From: CAVSJA01 sp963728145
Lineage (GTDB): Bacteria; Bacteroidota; Bacteroidia; Chitinophagales; Chitinophagaceae
DNA: 64,000 nucleotides
Reading direction: 5' to 3'
NCBI GenBank assembly: GCA_963728145.1
Contig: CAVSJA010000009.1
Span: 434,001 to 498,000 of the forward strand
A program made the position numbers and the translations under genes. Shown one piece after another: positions 43,673 to 51,688 of the stretch (within the stretch, counting starts at the first letter, position 1; every line of letters begins with the position of its first letter). The notes under the pieces were generated by a model that made no database searches, was not told where the DNA came from, and was given only the letters and a program-made list of their open reading frames with translations.

Positions 43673-44389
43673 ATGAATCCAAGCATCGGAAATATTCTGT
43701 TCTTAGATATCGAAACTGCACCTCAGCATCCTTCATTCGATTTACTCCCCAATGACTGGAAAGATCTTTGGACCAAGAAAGCAGAGATATTACTTCGAAA
43801 CAGAGAGAATGAAACCGTTGATAGTATCTATTCCCGCGCAGGAATCTATGCCGAGTTCGGAAAGATCATTTGTGTCAGTTGTGGGATCATCCAGGGAAAT
43901 GGTTCTGGAAGAAAGATGATCCTGAAATCTTTTTTTGGCGATGAAGAAAAGTTATTGTTGATCGAATTCGTTGAAATGTTGAGGAAATGGGGATACGATA
44001 ATACCAAATTCCTTTGCGCACATAACGGAAAAGAATTTGATTTCCCCTATCTCTCCCGGAGATTGATCATTAATGGCGTTCCGATTCCTCCGATATTAAA
44101 TACAGCAGGAAAAAAACCATGGGAAGTAAATCATCTTGATACCATGGAACTTTGGAAGTTCGGAGATTACAAGAATTACACTACGCTTAATTTACTTGCA
44201 CATGTCCTGGGTATAGCTTCTCCAAAAGATGACCTGGATGGAAGCATGGTTGGAGATGTATACTGGAAGGAGCGAAACATTCATCGTATTGTTTCTTACT
44301 GTCAAAAGGATGTGGTTACCGTGGCCCAGGTCTTTCTGCGCCTATGCGGAGAAGAATGCATCCAGCCTGACCAGGTTGAAATAAAATAA
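43673..44389 (+). CDS. DEDDy 3'-5' exonuclease-like protein
   Basis: A 238-residue protein of the predicted PolB-like 3'-5' exonuclease family. Seen: ExoI FLDIETAP, ExoII LCAHNGKEFDFPYL, and ExoIII YCQKDVVTVAQVF with the YxxxD form. These provide the four acidic residues for two-metal catalysis. It may proofread or trim DNA or RNA; no polymerase domain is present. The RidA gene follows 5 bases after the stop, and both lie between two BIME-like elements. Confidence 0.88.
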   Translation: MNPSIGNILFLDIETAPQHPSFDLLPNDWKDLWTKKAEILLRNRENETVDSIYSRAGIYAEFGKIICVSCGIIQGNGSGRKMILKSFFGDEEKLLLIEFVEMLRKWGYDNTKFLCAHNGKEFDFPYLSRRLIINGVPIPPILNTAGKKPWEVNHLDTMELWKFGDYKNYTTLNLLAHVLGIASPKDDLDGSMVGDVYWKERNIHRIVSYCQKDVVTVAQVFLRLCGEECIQPDQVEIK

Positions 44390-44394
44390 TCATT

Positions 44395-44790
44395 ATGGAA
44401 AGAACGAATTACTCTTCAGGGGCCCAATGGGAAGATATCGTTGGCTATAGCCGCGCCGTAAAAATTGGGAATATAGTTGAGGTTACCGGTACCGTTTCGC
44501 TTGGGGAGGATAACAAGCCCGCATATGTGAATGATGCATATGGACAAACAAAATTCATTCTCGCTAAAATTGAAAAAGTACTTAAAGAAGCAGGGGCCTC
44601 AATGAAAGATGTAGTTCGTACCCGCATGTTCGTAACCGATATTTCGCGTTGGCAGGAATATGGGAAGGCACATGGGGAATATTTTAGTAAGATCAGACCT
44701 TGTACTTCGATGATAGAAGTGAAGGGGTTGATTAGTCCGGAGTATTTAATCGAAATCGAAGCCACTGCCGTGATAAGCAATGGGCAATAG
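44395..44790 (+). CDS. RidA/YjgF-family protein
   Basis: A 131-residue protein. Seen: YSSGAQWEDIVGYSRAVKIGN, the AGASMKDVVRTRMFVTDISRW region with the conserved Arg, and RPCTSMIEVKGLISPEYLIEIEATA near the end. RidA proteins deaminate reactive enamines/imines. The last codons and stop (TAG, 44788-44790) are inside a GCAATGG tandem array. Confidence 0.93.
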   Translation: MERTNYSSGAQWEDIVGYSRAVKIGNIVEVTGTVSLGEDNKPAYVNDAYGQTKFILAKIEKVLKEAGASMKDVVRTRMFVTDISRWQEYGKAHGEYFSKIRPCTSMIEVKGLISPEYLIEIEATAVISNGQ

Positions 44791-44822
44791 GCAATGGGCA
44801 ATAAGCAATAGACAATTGGCAA
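44774..44822. repeat. GCAATRG tandem array between ridA and mmcQ
   Basis: Seven 7-nt units (AAGCAATGGGCAATAGGCAA and on) overlapping the end of the RidA frame and ending at the ATG of the next gene (44823). No inverted partner is found nearby, unlike the copies at 31.7 and 35.5 kb. Confidence 0.8.
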
Positions 44823-45182
44823 ATGAATGTTGAATTATTAAGAGATTATTGTTTGGCGAAGCCTGATGTGGAAGAATCTTGTCCATTCGGGCCGGATGTG
44901 TTGGTGTTTAAGGTCGGAGGAAAGATCTTTCTACTGTGTTCATTGGATTCAGAAGATTTCACCTTCAATGTTAAGTGTGATCCGGAATTGGCAATTGAAT
45001 TACGCGAACGATATGATTGCGTGAAGCCGGGTTATCACATGAATAAAAAGCACTGGAATACGATAGTGGTTGACGGGTCGGTTTCAATGCAACAATTAAA
45101 GGAATGGATTGATCATTCTTATGAATTGATAAGCAAAACCTCCACCAAAAAGAAGAGTACGTCGAAAAAGAAGAAGAATTAG
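44823..45182 (+). CDS. MmcQ/YjbR-family protein
   Basis: A 119-residue protein. Seen: LLRDYCLAKPDVEESCPFGPDVLVFKVGGKIFLL, FNVKCDPELAIELRERYDCVKPGYHMNKKHWNTIVVDG, and a lysine-rich C-terminal tail (KTSTKKKSTSKKKKN). The family has a double-wing (CyaY-like) fold and is annotated as DNA-binding, though the role is not settled. The lysine tail may aid nucleic-acid contact. It begins directly after the tandem array. Confidence 0.9.
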   Translation: MNVELLRDYCLAKPDVEESCPFGPDVLVFKVGGKIFLLCSLDSEDFTFNVKCDPELAIELRERYDCVKPGYHMNKKHWNTIVVDGSVSMQQLKEWIDHSYELISKTSTKKKSTSKKKKN

Positions 45183-45192
45183 ATTTCTCGAC

Positions 45193-45463
45193 GTTCCCGC
45201 AGAGTCTCCCCCAACACGCACTCCAACTTAAACGCATCTTACGGGGGGACTCTGCGTTTCGCAATTAGCGAGAAGTGTACGCAACATATACATTGAGATA
45301 ATTTGCAAATAGTTTCTAACACCTTAAGTTTCCTGTATCGTCGGATTCATACCCTTCAGCCCTGCGGGCAAACGCAGAGTCCCCCCGTAAGTTGCATGTA
45401 ATTCGAAGTCTCTGCTGGGGGAGACTCTGCGGGGACCTAAAATGGGGAGACTCTGCGAGGACC
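45193..45463. repeat. BIME-like inverted palindromic element, locus B
   Basis: Units at 45193-45260 and 45343-45437 in opposite orientation, plus a partial unit to 45463. They share GTTCCCGCAGAGTCTCCCCC, CTTACGGGGGGACTCTGCGT and their complements with locus A. The element ends 3 bases before the DUF3570 stop codon. Confidence 0.85.
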
Positions 45464-45466
45464 ACT

Positions 45467-46708
45467 TTAATAGTTATCGTTACTAAAAGTTGCTCCCGAT
45501 TTCCCTTCATTTCTCTTATGCGGGACATCCAAAAGAAAAGTTATCAGGTGCGCAGATAAACCATCACTTCGTTTATAAAAACTGTATCGAAAACCGAATT
45601 TGTTGACCGGGTTGGGACTTCGGTTCCCCAATGGAGTTAGCCGGCCTTCTAATCCAATTTCATAACTCTGAAATTTGGAGAGATCAAAGTCGGAAGTATA
45701 GAATTTTGCCTCCAGCTCATGCATTGCATAAGGTTTAAAATGGCTGGCCGCGGTTTGGGCATACAAACGCAATAAGGGCGTCAATGAAAATGCCGGACTA
45801 ATCTTAACCGGCAATTCGATCAGCAAACTATTTGCAACCACGCCCCAATCATCCCAATAAAAACGATAGAAATTCCTGATTGCAGTGCGGCCGCCGATGA
45901 AAGCATTCAATTGTATTCCTATCGGGACTTTCACCCGACTGCCCGGAAGATTTTCAACATGAACAGTTGTATCCTTTAAGTATGCGCGATGAAATGGAGT
46001 AGAAAGTAATCCGTTCTGATAACTAATTCCCGGGTAAATGGCGAATAAAACTCTTCGATTCACGATTTGATGAAGCCCAAACGTTAGATTATACGATTGT
46101 CTTGTTTTTTGAGAAAACCAATCATAGTATCGCAACTCCTGGGGATAAACGAGAACCCTTGGCTTTTCTCCATTTAAGTGTCCCCAACGCAGATCATCAA
46201 AATATGCTTCGAAATCCAAAGAGATCTCTCTCGATTGATCAGGACTTGAATGCGCGGCGGCTAAAGCAAAGCCTGCAGAAAGATAGTCGGATTCCATTGC
46301 TAACATCAGGCCTCCACCAACAGTTAGCGGCCGATCCTTCAATCTTTTCCGGTAATGGAAGTTCAAATAAGCATGTCCATCCAATTTCGAGGCAGAAGAA
46401 ACTACAAAATCGATATTATCAACGGATGCCGAGCTGATGATATCGATTCCCGTGTTAATTGTATAAGTTCTTGAGGAGTCAACCGTCTTTCGTATCGTGA
46501 CATCCGGGGAATAAACAGTCATCTTCTCTGTTCCTATTCCACCGGTAACTGCAGAATGATTTCCATTCTGCATGTAATGCGAATAAACAATTTGGATATC
46601 TGTTATGGATAATTTCTTTTTTTGATAGCCCGTATCAATTTTCTGCTGGCCGTAAGTATATAGGGAAGAAGCCGCCCAAATACCAAATAGAAGATATTTT
46701 TTCTTCAT
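45467..46708 (-). CDS. DUF3570 barrel-like protein with C-terminal SGAT motif
   Basis: A 413-residue exported protein with signal MKKKYLLFGIWAASSLYTYG. It has many amphipathic strands, consistent with an outer-membrane barrel. Near the C-terminus, EGKSGAT (residues 401-407) matches the [DE]xx[ST]GAT flavinylation motif used by ApbE, with T407 as the candidate acceptor. It is last in an operon after thioredoxin-ApbE and DUF4266. I recall surveys linking DUF3570/DUF4266 to ApbE; a role as a flavinylated envelope redox protein is inference. Confidence 0.85.
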   Translation of the reverse strand: MKKKYLLFGIWAASSLYTYGQQKIDTGYQKKKLSITDIQIVYSHYMQNGNHSAVTGGIGTEKMTVYSPDVTIRKTVDSSRTYTINTGIDIISSASVDNIDFVVSSASKLDGHAYLNFHYRKRLKDRPLTVGGGLMLAMESDYLSAGFALAAAHSSPDQSREISLDFEAYFDDLRWGHLNGEKPRVLVYPQELRYYDWFSQKTRQSYNLTFGLHQIVNRRVLFAIYPGISYQNGLLSTPFHRAYLKDTTVHVENLPGSRVKVPIGIQLNAFIGGRTAIRNFYRFYWDDWGVVANSLLIELPVKISPAFSLTPLLRLYAQTAASHFKPYAMHELEAKFYTSDFDLSKFQSYEIGLEGRLTPLGNRSPNPVNKFGFRYSFYKRSDGLSAHLITFLLDVPHKRNEGKSGATFSNDNY

Positions 46709-46716
46709 GCTTTAGT

Positions 46717-46956
46717 TTAATTGCAGCCGCAGCCTCCGCTCTTTTTTCCTTTACCGGTACCGCCAGATGCAGCCTCACGATTGGTTAACGCATTGCCGGC
46801 AAATTTTCCTAACTCGGATTGACCGGCTTGCATGCTTTCATCATTGAGATAATTGCGTTGATAAGGTTTGACAGTTTTGCAGGAAGAAAAAATCATCAGT
46901 AATAGCAGGGTGCTACATATAAGGAGAAATGACTTTTTAATAAACTCATGCAGCAT
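46717..46956 (-). CDS. DUF4266 small lipoprotein
   Basis: A 79-residue protein with a lipobox in LLLLMIFSSC (type II signal), then KTVKPYQRNYLNDESMQ and a C-terminal NREAASGGTGKGKKSGGCGCN. This glycine/cysteine tail is characteristic of DUF4266. It overlaps the end of the thioredoxin-ApbE gene by 11 bases and precedes DUF3570 by 8, so the three are one operon. Confidence 0.88.
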   Translation of the reverse strand: MLHEFIKKSFLLICSTLLLLMIFSSCKTVKPYQRNYLNDESMQAGQSELGKFAGNALTNREAASGGTGKGKKSGGCGCN

Positions 46957-48313
46957 GCTGGATCTCTATTTTTTTTGAAACATGTACACGATTGTTTTCA
47001 TCTACAAGTATGCAATGTGTTTGAGGCAATTGATTAATCAAATACAATCCCGCTTTTACGCCCCTCACAGTTACCGCAGTCGCCAACGCATCGGAAAGTT
47101 CGGCACTCGGACTTACCACAGATACACTTTTTATTCCGGTTACGGGATAACCGGTTCGCGGATCAATATTATGTGAATAGCGTTTGCCGAGATGATCAAA
47201 ATATTGGATATAATTACCTGAAGTAGCAATCGAAGAACCGTTCATCGGCATCCAGAGAATGATCTTAGATTGATCATCGGGATGAGCGATACCCGTTTTC
47301 CAGGATTCACCATTTGGCCGGGTTCCCCATGCGGTCAGATCTCCAGAAGCATTTATAAAACCACATTCGACAGCTCTACTTAACATTAATGATTTAACTT
47401 TATCTGCAGCAAGTCCTTTTCCAATTGCACCAAAAGCGATATGCATATTCTTTTTAGTAAGAAAGACGGAATTGGGAGGGCTTAACTGAATTTTCTTATA
47501 CCCGGTTCTTGCAAGTGTTTCTTTTACCTGGTCTGGATCGGGAATTTTAAAATCTTGCCCTTTAAAATTGTAAAGCTTTCTCAATGCAACCGCGGTAATA
47601 TCAAATGCACCGTCTGTCATTGCAGAAATGCGAATACTTCTCTCAATCAATTCATAAGTTTCATTACTTACCTGCACGGGCTCTATGCCGGCATTCCGGT
47701 TGATGAGACTTGTTTCTGAATTTTCGTTGAACTCCGTCAATGCAGTTTCCAATCGTTTTACTTCGGCCACACATTCATCCAAAAGACCAATGCCCTTGCT
47801 TTCAGTTTCCGCTGTTACGAGAAATTCAAAAGCGGAACCCATCAGCCTTTCTTTTCTTGTATATTCTTTAAGCATATTGGCGTTTTGCAAAACCCCACTC
47901 AGTTCGTTTACGAAATCGCCCGGAGATTGGTTGTCGTATCGTATCGAAGTTAATACGGTTTCATCCGGGTTGAGTAAAACAATTTTTGGAAACTCTCCTG
48001 CCGGATTATACTTTTCAGCAAGCGCTTCATTTTGTTTGGTCATTTCTGAAGAAATCTTTTTCCGCTGCGGAAAATCGGCGCGAAGCAAAACGAGATATTT
48101 CTTTGCAAAACTTAGGAACGATGTATCGGCAAGTACCTTTTTTTCAAAACGAATGCAGGGAAGGCACCAATCGGATCCGGAAAAGATCAATAAGACAGGT
48201 TTATGCTGTGCGTTGGCTGACTGGAATGCAAGCTGTGCTTTTTCCAAAAGCTGGGCATATCCCGAATGCAGAGATAAGCAAAGGGCGACAAAGAAGGTTA
48301 ATATTCGTTTCAC
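46946..48313 (-). CDS. Thioredoxin-ApbE (FAD:protein FMN transferase) fusion
   Basis: A 455-residue protein with a GTG start (48313) and signal MKRILTFFVALCLSLHSGYAQ. Residues ~22-140 form a thioredoxin-fold domain with SDWCLPCIRF (CxxC). Residues ~155-450 form ApbE, with FNENSETSLINRN, FDITAVALRKLYNF, AFGAIGKGLAADKV, GFINASGDLTAWGT, HNIDPRTGYPV and SAELSDALATAV. ApbE moves FMN from FAD to Thr in SGAT-type motifs of envelope proteins. The fused CxxC domain suggests redox coupling. The likely substrate is the DUF3570 protein encoded two genes downstream. Confidence 0.93.
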   Translation of the reverse strand: MKRILTFFVALCLSLHSGYAQLLEKAQLAFQSANAQHKPVLLIFSGSDWCLPCIRFEKKVLADTSFLSFAKKYLVLLRADFPQRKKISSEMTKQNEALAEKYNPAGEFPKIVLLNPDETVLTSIRYDNQSPGDFVNELSGVLQNANMLKEYTRKERLMGSAFEFLVTAETESKGIGLLDECVAEVKRLETALTEFNENSETSLINRNAGIEPVQVSNETYELIERSIRISAMTDGAFDITAVALRKLYNFKGQDFKIPDPDQVKETLARTGYKKIQLSPPNSVFLTKKNMHIAFGAIGKGLAADKVKSLMLSRAVECGFINASGDLTAWGTRPNGESWKTGIAHPDDQSKIILWMPMNGSSIATSGNYIQYFDHLGKRYSHNIDPRTGYPVTGIKSVSVVSPSAELSDALATAVTVRGVKAGLYLINQLPQTHCILVDENNRVHVSKKIEIQHAA

Positions 48314-48392
48314 TCCAGGGAAAAATTGGGCCTGTTACCTAAGATACGTAAAAGCAATTCTTTTGGTAACGGGTAACAGTGATATATTATTT

Positions 48393-48400
48393 TAATTTTG
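48393..48400 (+). promoter_or_regulatory. Promoter -7 box for the aminotransferase gene
   Basis: TAATTTTG matches TAnnTTTG and ends 9 bases before the ATG at 48410. A TTTTG at 48361-48365 could be the -33 box, with a long spacing of 27. Confidence 0.5.
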
Positions 48401-48409
48401 TCTCCAATT

Positions 48410-49588
48410 ATGATCGATCAAAATCTTAGACACAAAGCTGTGGAAATTGGCATCAATTCCAAATTACCTAATGTGGGTACGACCATATTCACGGTAATGA
48501 GCCGTTTGGCTGTTGAGCATAAAGCTGTTAACCTTGGACAGGGCTTTCCCGATTACCAAATGAGTGGGGAACTCACGGGACTGGTAAACCAGGCAATGAA
48601 GGACGGCTTCAATCAGTATGTACCCATGCAGGGTTATATGCCTTTGAGGGAAGCAATAGCCGAAAAAATTGAATTCCTGTATCAAATGCCAATTGATCCC
48701 GATTCACAGATTACTATCACTCCGGGGGGAACTTACGCGGTGTACACTTCGATAACCAGTGTGTTACGTCCGGGTGATGAAGTGATTGTGTTTGAGCCGG
48801 CATATGATAGCTATATTCCGAATGTTGAAATCAACGGTGGTATCCCCATATTGATCGATTTGAAATTCCCTGAATACCGAATTGACTGGAATGAAGTAAG
48901 AACCAAAATAACAAGCCGGACCCGGATGATCCTTTTGAATTCACCACATAATCCAACCGGAGCGGTGTTGCAGGAAAGAGATATTGAGGAATTGCGTTCA
49001 ATCGTAAAGGATACCAATATCATTATTGTATCCGATGAAGTATATGAGCACCTCATCTTTGATGATATTCCACATCATTCGATGCTTCGATATCCGGACC
49101 TTTTTGAAAGAAGCTTTGTATGTTTCTCATTCGGGAAAGTATATCATTGCACAGGATGGAAGCTTGGTTACTGCGTTGCTCCAACTTCTTTCACTGCTGA
49201 ATTCAGAAAAGTACACCAGTTTAATTGCTTCAGTTGTCATACTCCATCACAGGTTGGCCTGGCCACATATTTAAAGAATAAAGAAGCTTATCTCAGTCTG
49301 CCTTCCTTCATGCAGAAAAAAAGAGATCATTTCGAGTCTCTGATGAAGGGAACTCGTTTTGACCCGTTACCGAGTCATGGCAGTTATTTTCAGTGCTTCA
49401 AATACGATCGAATCAGTGATGAGAAAGATACCGAGTTTGCAATCCGTATCACAAAAGAATTCAGCGTGGCAAGCATACCCGTTTCCGTTTTTTATAAGAA
49501 TGGGAAAGATGATAAAGTTGTGCGGTTCTGTTTTGCGAAGAATGAGAGGACGCTTGAGTTGGCGGCGGAAAGGCTTGCCAAGGTATAG
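48410..49588 (+). CDS. Class I aminotransferase, methionine-type (YbdL-like)
   Basis: A 392-residue PLP enzyme. Seen: KAVNLGQGFPDYQ, GYMPLREAIAEKIEFLY, ITPGGTYAVYTSITSVLRPGDEVIVFEPAYDSY, LLNSPHNPTGAVL, IIIVSDEVYEHLIFDDIPHHS and SFGKVYHCTGWKLGY with the PLP lysine. This pattern matches YbdL-like methionine aminotransferases. ATG 48410 gives the family-like N-terminus. The gene ends where a TTGATGGAG tandem array starts. Confidence 0.92.
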   Translation: MIDQNLRHKAVEIGINSKLPNVGTTIFTVMSRLAVEHKAVNLGQGFPDYQMSGELTGLVNQAMKDGFNQYVPMQGYMPLREAIAEKIEFLYQMPIDPDSQITITPGGTYAVYTSITSVLRPGDEVIVFEPAYDSYIPNVEINGGIPILIDLKFPEYRIDWNEVRTKITSRTRMILLNSPHNPTGAVLQERDIEELRSIVKDTNIIIVSDEVYEHLIFDDIPHHSMLRYPDLFERSFVCFSFGKVYHCTGWKLGYCVAPTSFTAEFRKVHQFNCFSCHTPSQVGLATYLKNKEAYLSLPSFMQKKRDHFESLMKGTRFDPLPSHGSYFQCFKYDRISDEKDTEFAIRITKEFSVASIPVSVFYKNGKDDKVVRFCFAKNERTLELAAERLAKV

Positions 49589-49725
49589 TTGATGGAGTTG
49601 ATGGGGTTGATGTGGTTGATGTGGTTGATCTGCCTCACGCGGATTGATAGGATGACAAAGGCTCCTGATCTTTAAAGTTTTTCCCACATCAACCTCATCA
49701 ACCCCATCAACCGCATCAACCTATC
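49588..49725. repeat. Inverted pair of TTGATGNGG tandem arrays
   Basis: Left array 49588-49630: 9-nt units TTGATGGAG, TTGATGGGG, TTGATGTGG (twice). Right array 49685-49725: the reverse complement, CATCAACCT, CATCAACCC, CATCAACCG, CATCAACCT. They begin at the last base of the aminotransferase stop codon and end 8 bases before the next gene, forming a likely hairpin. Confidence 0.85.
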
Positions 49726-49733
49726 TTCACACT

Positions 49734-50222
49734 ATGACGATTCGTCCAATGCAACATATTGACGCCGAAGCAGTGTTAGAGATATATCTACAGGGCATCA
49801 AAACTGGCATTGCAACATTTTATACGGAGATTCCAACATGGGAAGTATTCGATAAAAAGTTTTTACCGAAGTGCCGGCTTGTCGTTGAAGAGCAAGGGAA
49901 AGTTATTGGATGGGCAGTGCTTTCATCAGTTTCGATAAGAGAATTTTACAATGGAGTTGGGGAAGTAACAATTTATATTCATGAAGATGCAAGAGGAAAA
50001 GGTGCAGGGAAATTTTTATTGAATGCATTGATCGATGAAAGTGAAAAGAATGGATTCTGGAGCCTGCTTAGCGTAATTCATGATGACAATCCTTCGAGCA
50101 TTCATATGCATGAAGTCTGCGGCTTCAGAATTATTGGTTATCGCGAGCGTATCGCGCAAATTCATGGCAAGTGGAAAAATACTATAATGATGGAAAGAAG
50201 AAGTAAGATTGTAGGAATATAA
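49734..50222 (+). CDS. GNAT acetyltransferase (phosphinothricin-acetyltransferase-like)
   Basis: A 162-residue protein. Seen: MTIRPMQHIDAEAVLEIYLQGIKTGIATFYTEIPTWE, typical of the PAT/Pat-like group, VTIYIHEDARGKGAGKFLL (acetyl-CoA site), and HEVCGFRIIGYRERIAQIHGKWKNTIMMERR near the end. It probably acetylates an amine; the substrate is unknown. The HAD gene follows 16 bases later in the same direction. Confidence 0.9.
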   Translation: MTIRPMQHIDAEAVLEIYLQGIKTGIATFYTEIPTWEVFDKKFLPKCRLVVEEQGKVIGWAVLSSVSIREFYNGVGEVTIYIHEDARGKGAGKFLLNALIDESEKNGFWSLLSVIHDDNPSSIHMHEVCGFRIIGYRERIAQIHGKWKNTIMMERRSKIVGI

Positions 50223-50238
50223 AGAATAAAATAAAAGA

Positions 50239-50856
50239 ATGAAGAAGATTAATACAATCATTTTTGATTTGGGAGGAGTGTTGATAGACTGGAATCCGAA
50301 ATATGTTTATAAAACCATTTTCCAGGACGAAAAAGATATGGATTGGTTCTTTCAAAATATCTGCACATTTGATTGGAATGAAGAGCAGGATGCGGGGAGA
50401 ACAATTGCTGAAGCAAACGAGATATTGATAAGAAAACATCCGGATCATGAGGCCAATATACGCGCATACTATGATCGTTGGGAAGAAATGCTCGCCGGAC
50501 CAATTGAAGAAACGGTTGAAATACTTCGTGAGCTTAAAAGGAATCCGGAATTTAAATTATACGCACTCACTAACTGGAGCGCAGAAACATTTCCCGTTGC
50601 TTTAAAGAAATATGAATTCCTGCATTGGTTTGATGGAAGAATTGTTTCAGGAGAAGAAAAGCTTCGCAAACCATTTCCGGAAATTTATCGTCGTCTTGTC
50701 AATAAATTTTCTATCGATGCTGGCGCTGCGCTTTACCTGGATGATAATCCGCGAAATCTTGTGCCCGCGAAGGAATTGGGAATGGCTACAATTCATTTTC
50801 AGAATCCAGGACAGTTTCGAAGGGAACTTATGGCCCGTAACTTGATAGGTAGGTAA
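50239..50856 (+). CDS. HAD-family hydrolase
   Basis: A 205-residue protein. Seen: motif I IIFDLGGVLIDWNP, motif II YALTNWSAETFPVAL, motif III-like SGEEKLRKPFPEIY and motif IV LYLDDNPRNL. It belongs to the 2-haloacid dehalogenase/epoxide-hydrolase-N-terminal-like HAD group, likely a phosphatase on a small metabolite. Probably co-transcribed with the upstream GNAT gene. Confidence 0.92.
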   Translation: MKKINTIIFDLGGVLIDWNPKYVYKTIFQDEKDMDWFFQNICTFDWNEEQDAGRTIAEANEILIRKHPDHEANIRAYYDRWEEMLAGPIEETVEILRELKRNPEFKLYALTNWSAETFPVALKKYEFLHWFDGRIVSGEEKLRKPFPEIYRRLVNKFSIDAGAALYLDDNPRNLVPAKELGMATIHFQNPGQFRRELMARNLIGR

Positions 50857-50876
50857 TCATTCCCATATATAATACC

Positions 50877-50913
50877 GTTGTCAACCTTATCAACCCCGTC
50901 AACCCTGTCAACC
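50877..50913. repeat. GTCAACCNT tandem array
   Basis: Four 9-nt units (GTCAACCTT, ATCAACCCC, GTCAACCCT, GTCAACCTT). It contains the stop codon of the minus-strand gene that follows (50908-50910). A second array of the same word and the same orientation is at 51556-51593. Confidence 0.8.
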
Positions 50914-51459
50914 TTTCCCTAGGTACTTCTCCGGAATAGGCACATCCGCGCTTTCCGCCTGCCAAAATATCGTCACAACCCACCATCTCTTTCCATCATT
51001 CCATAACTGAAAACTATTGATACCACGCATAAAAGGTTTTTCGTCTGTTGTTGCACGTTTTGCTGCATAAGTGCTGAACACATGTACTACGGATCCAAAT
51101 TGATCAACCTTACGTGATATTTCAGTTTCAAAAAATCCATTCTTTTCAAGATTGGGACCGCTCAATGAAATATAATCTTCAACATTCATTACTCTTCTGC
51201 CCATCGTCCCATCCTGGCGCTTGCCTGTTGCTATCATTCTGGCATCTTGTACAAACAGGGTTCGCATTCTATCCCAATTCCTGGCCTGCCCCGCCGGACC
51301 CGAGATCACATCATACACCGCCGCAATAATTCCCTCTAACGAACTCACATCTTTTGGATCTGCAGGAATACTGTCCGCAGGACTCCGTGAGTCCACGATG
51401 CGGTTTGCAAATCCGGTTAGGGAAATCACCAGAATAGAGCATAGGAGAAACAATTTCAT
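50908..51459 (-). CDS. SnoaL/NTF2-like protein with signal peptide
   Basis: A 183-residue protein starting MKLFLLCSILVISLTGFANRI at ATG 51459. The mature part has the NTF2-like layout: a helix (SLEGIIAAVYDVISGPAGQARNWDRMRTLFVQDARMI), then strands (VVHVFSTYAAKRATT, INSFQLWNDGKRWWVVTIFWQ). No catalytic residues can be assigned. The upstream open frame to 51624 is rejected because its N-terminal VDKVDKVDK is the tandem array read in frame. Confidence 0.85.
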   Translation of the reverse strand: MKLFLLCSILVISLTGFANRIVDSRSPADSIPADPKDVSSLEGIIAAVYDVISGPAGQARNWDRMRTLFVQDARMIATGKRQDGTMGRRVMNVEDYISLSGPNLEKNGFFETEISRKVDQFGSVVHVFSTYAAKRATTDEKPFMRGINSFQLWNDGKRWWVVTIFWQAESADVPIPEKYLGKG

Positions 51460-51555
51460 ACAAGTAATTTTCGCCAATCTAGGAAGAATAGGATTGGAAA
51501 CCTTGACTGCCATATTGCAATTTGATAAGAGGCTGATCCACAACCTAATAGGGGC

Positions 51556-51593
51556 CTTGTCAACCTTGTCAACCTTATCAACCATGTCAACCC
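51556..51593. repeat. GTCAACCTT tandem array
   Basis: Four 9-nt units (GTCAACCTT, GTCAACCTT, ATCAACCAT, GTCAACCC). It is in the same orientation as 50877-50913; the two flank the SnoaL-like gene as direct repeats. Confidence 0.8.
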
Positions 51594-51673
51594 AAAAGTT
51601 AAAAGGTTGTTTAAACAACCACATTAAGAAATCTCTAACAAACCCGGGACATTAATTTGAGTCACAGTAATAT

Positions 51674-51679
51674 AGGAGG
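51674..51679 (+). promoter_or_regulatory. Perfect Shine-Dalgarno sequence
   Basis: AGGAGG, 9 bases before the ATG at 51689. Such sites are rare in Bacteroidota and are not seen before the other genes here; it supports this start and may raise expression. Confidence 0.7.
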
Positions 51680-51688
51680 ACCTATACT

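Noticed and set aside
49340..49600. Minus-strand frame containing PHQPHQPHQLHQL
   Set aside because: It is the TTGATG tandem array read backwards across the end of the aminotransferase gene.
51460..51624. A longer N-terminus for the SnoaL-like protein
   Set aside because: The extra residues VDKVDKVDK are the tandem array read in frame, and the signal peptide starts at 51459.
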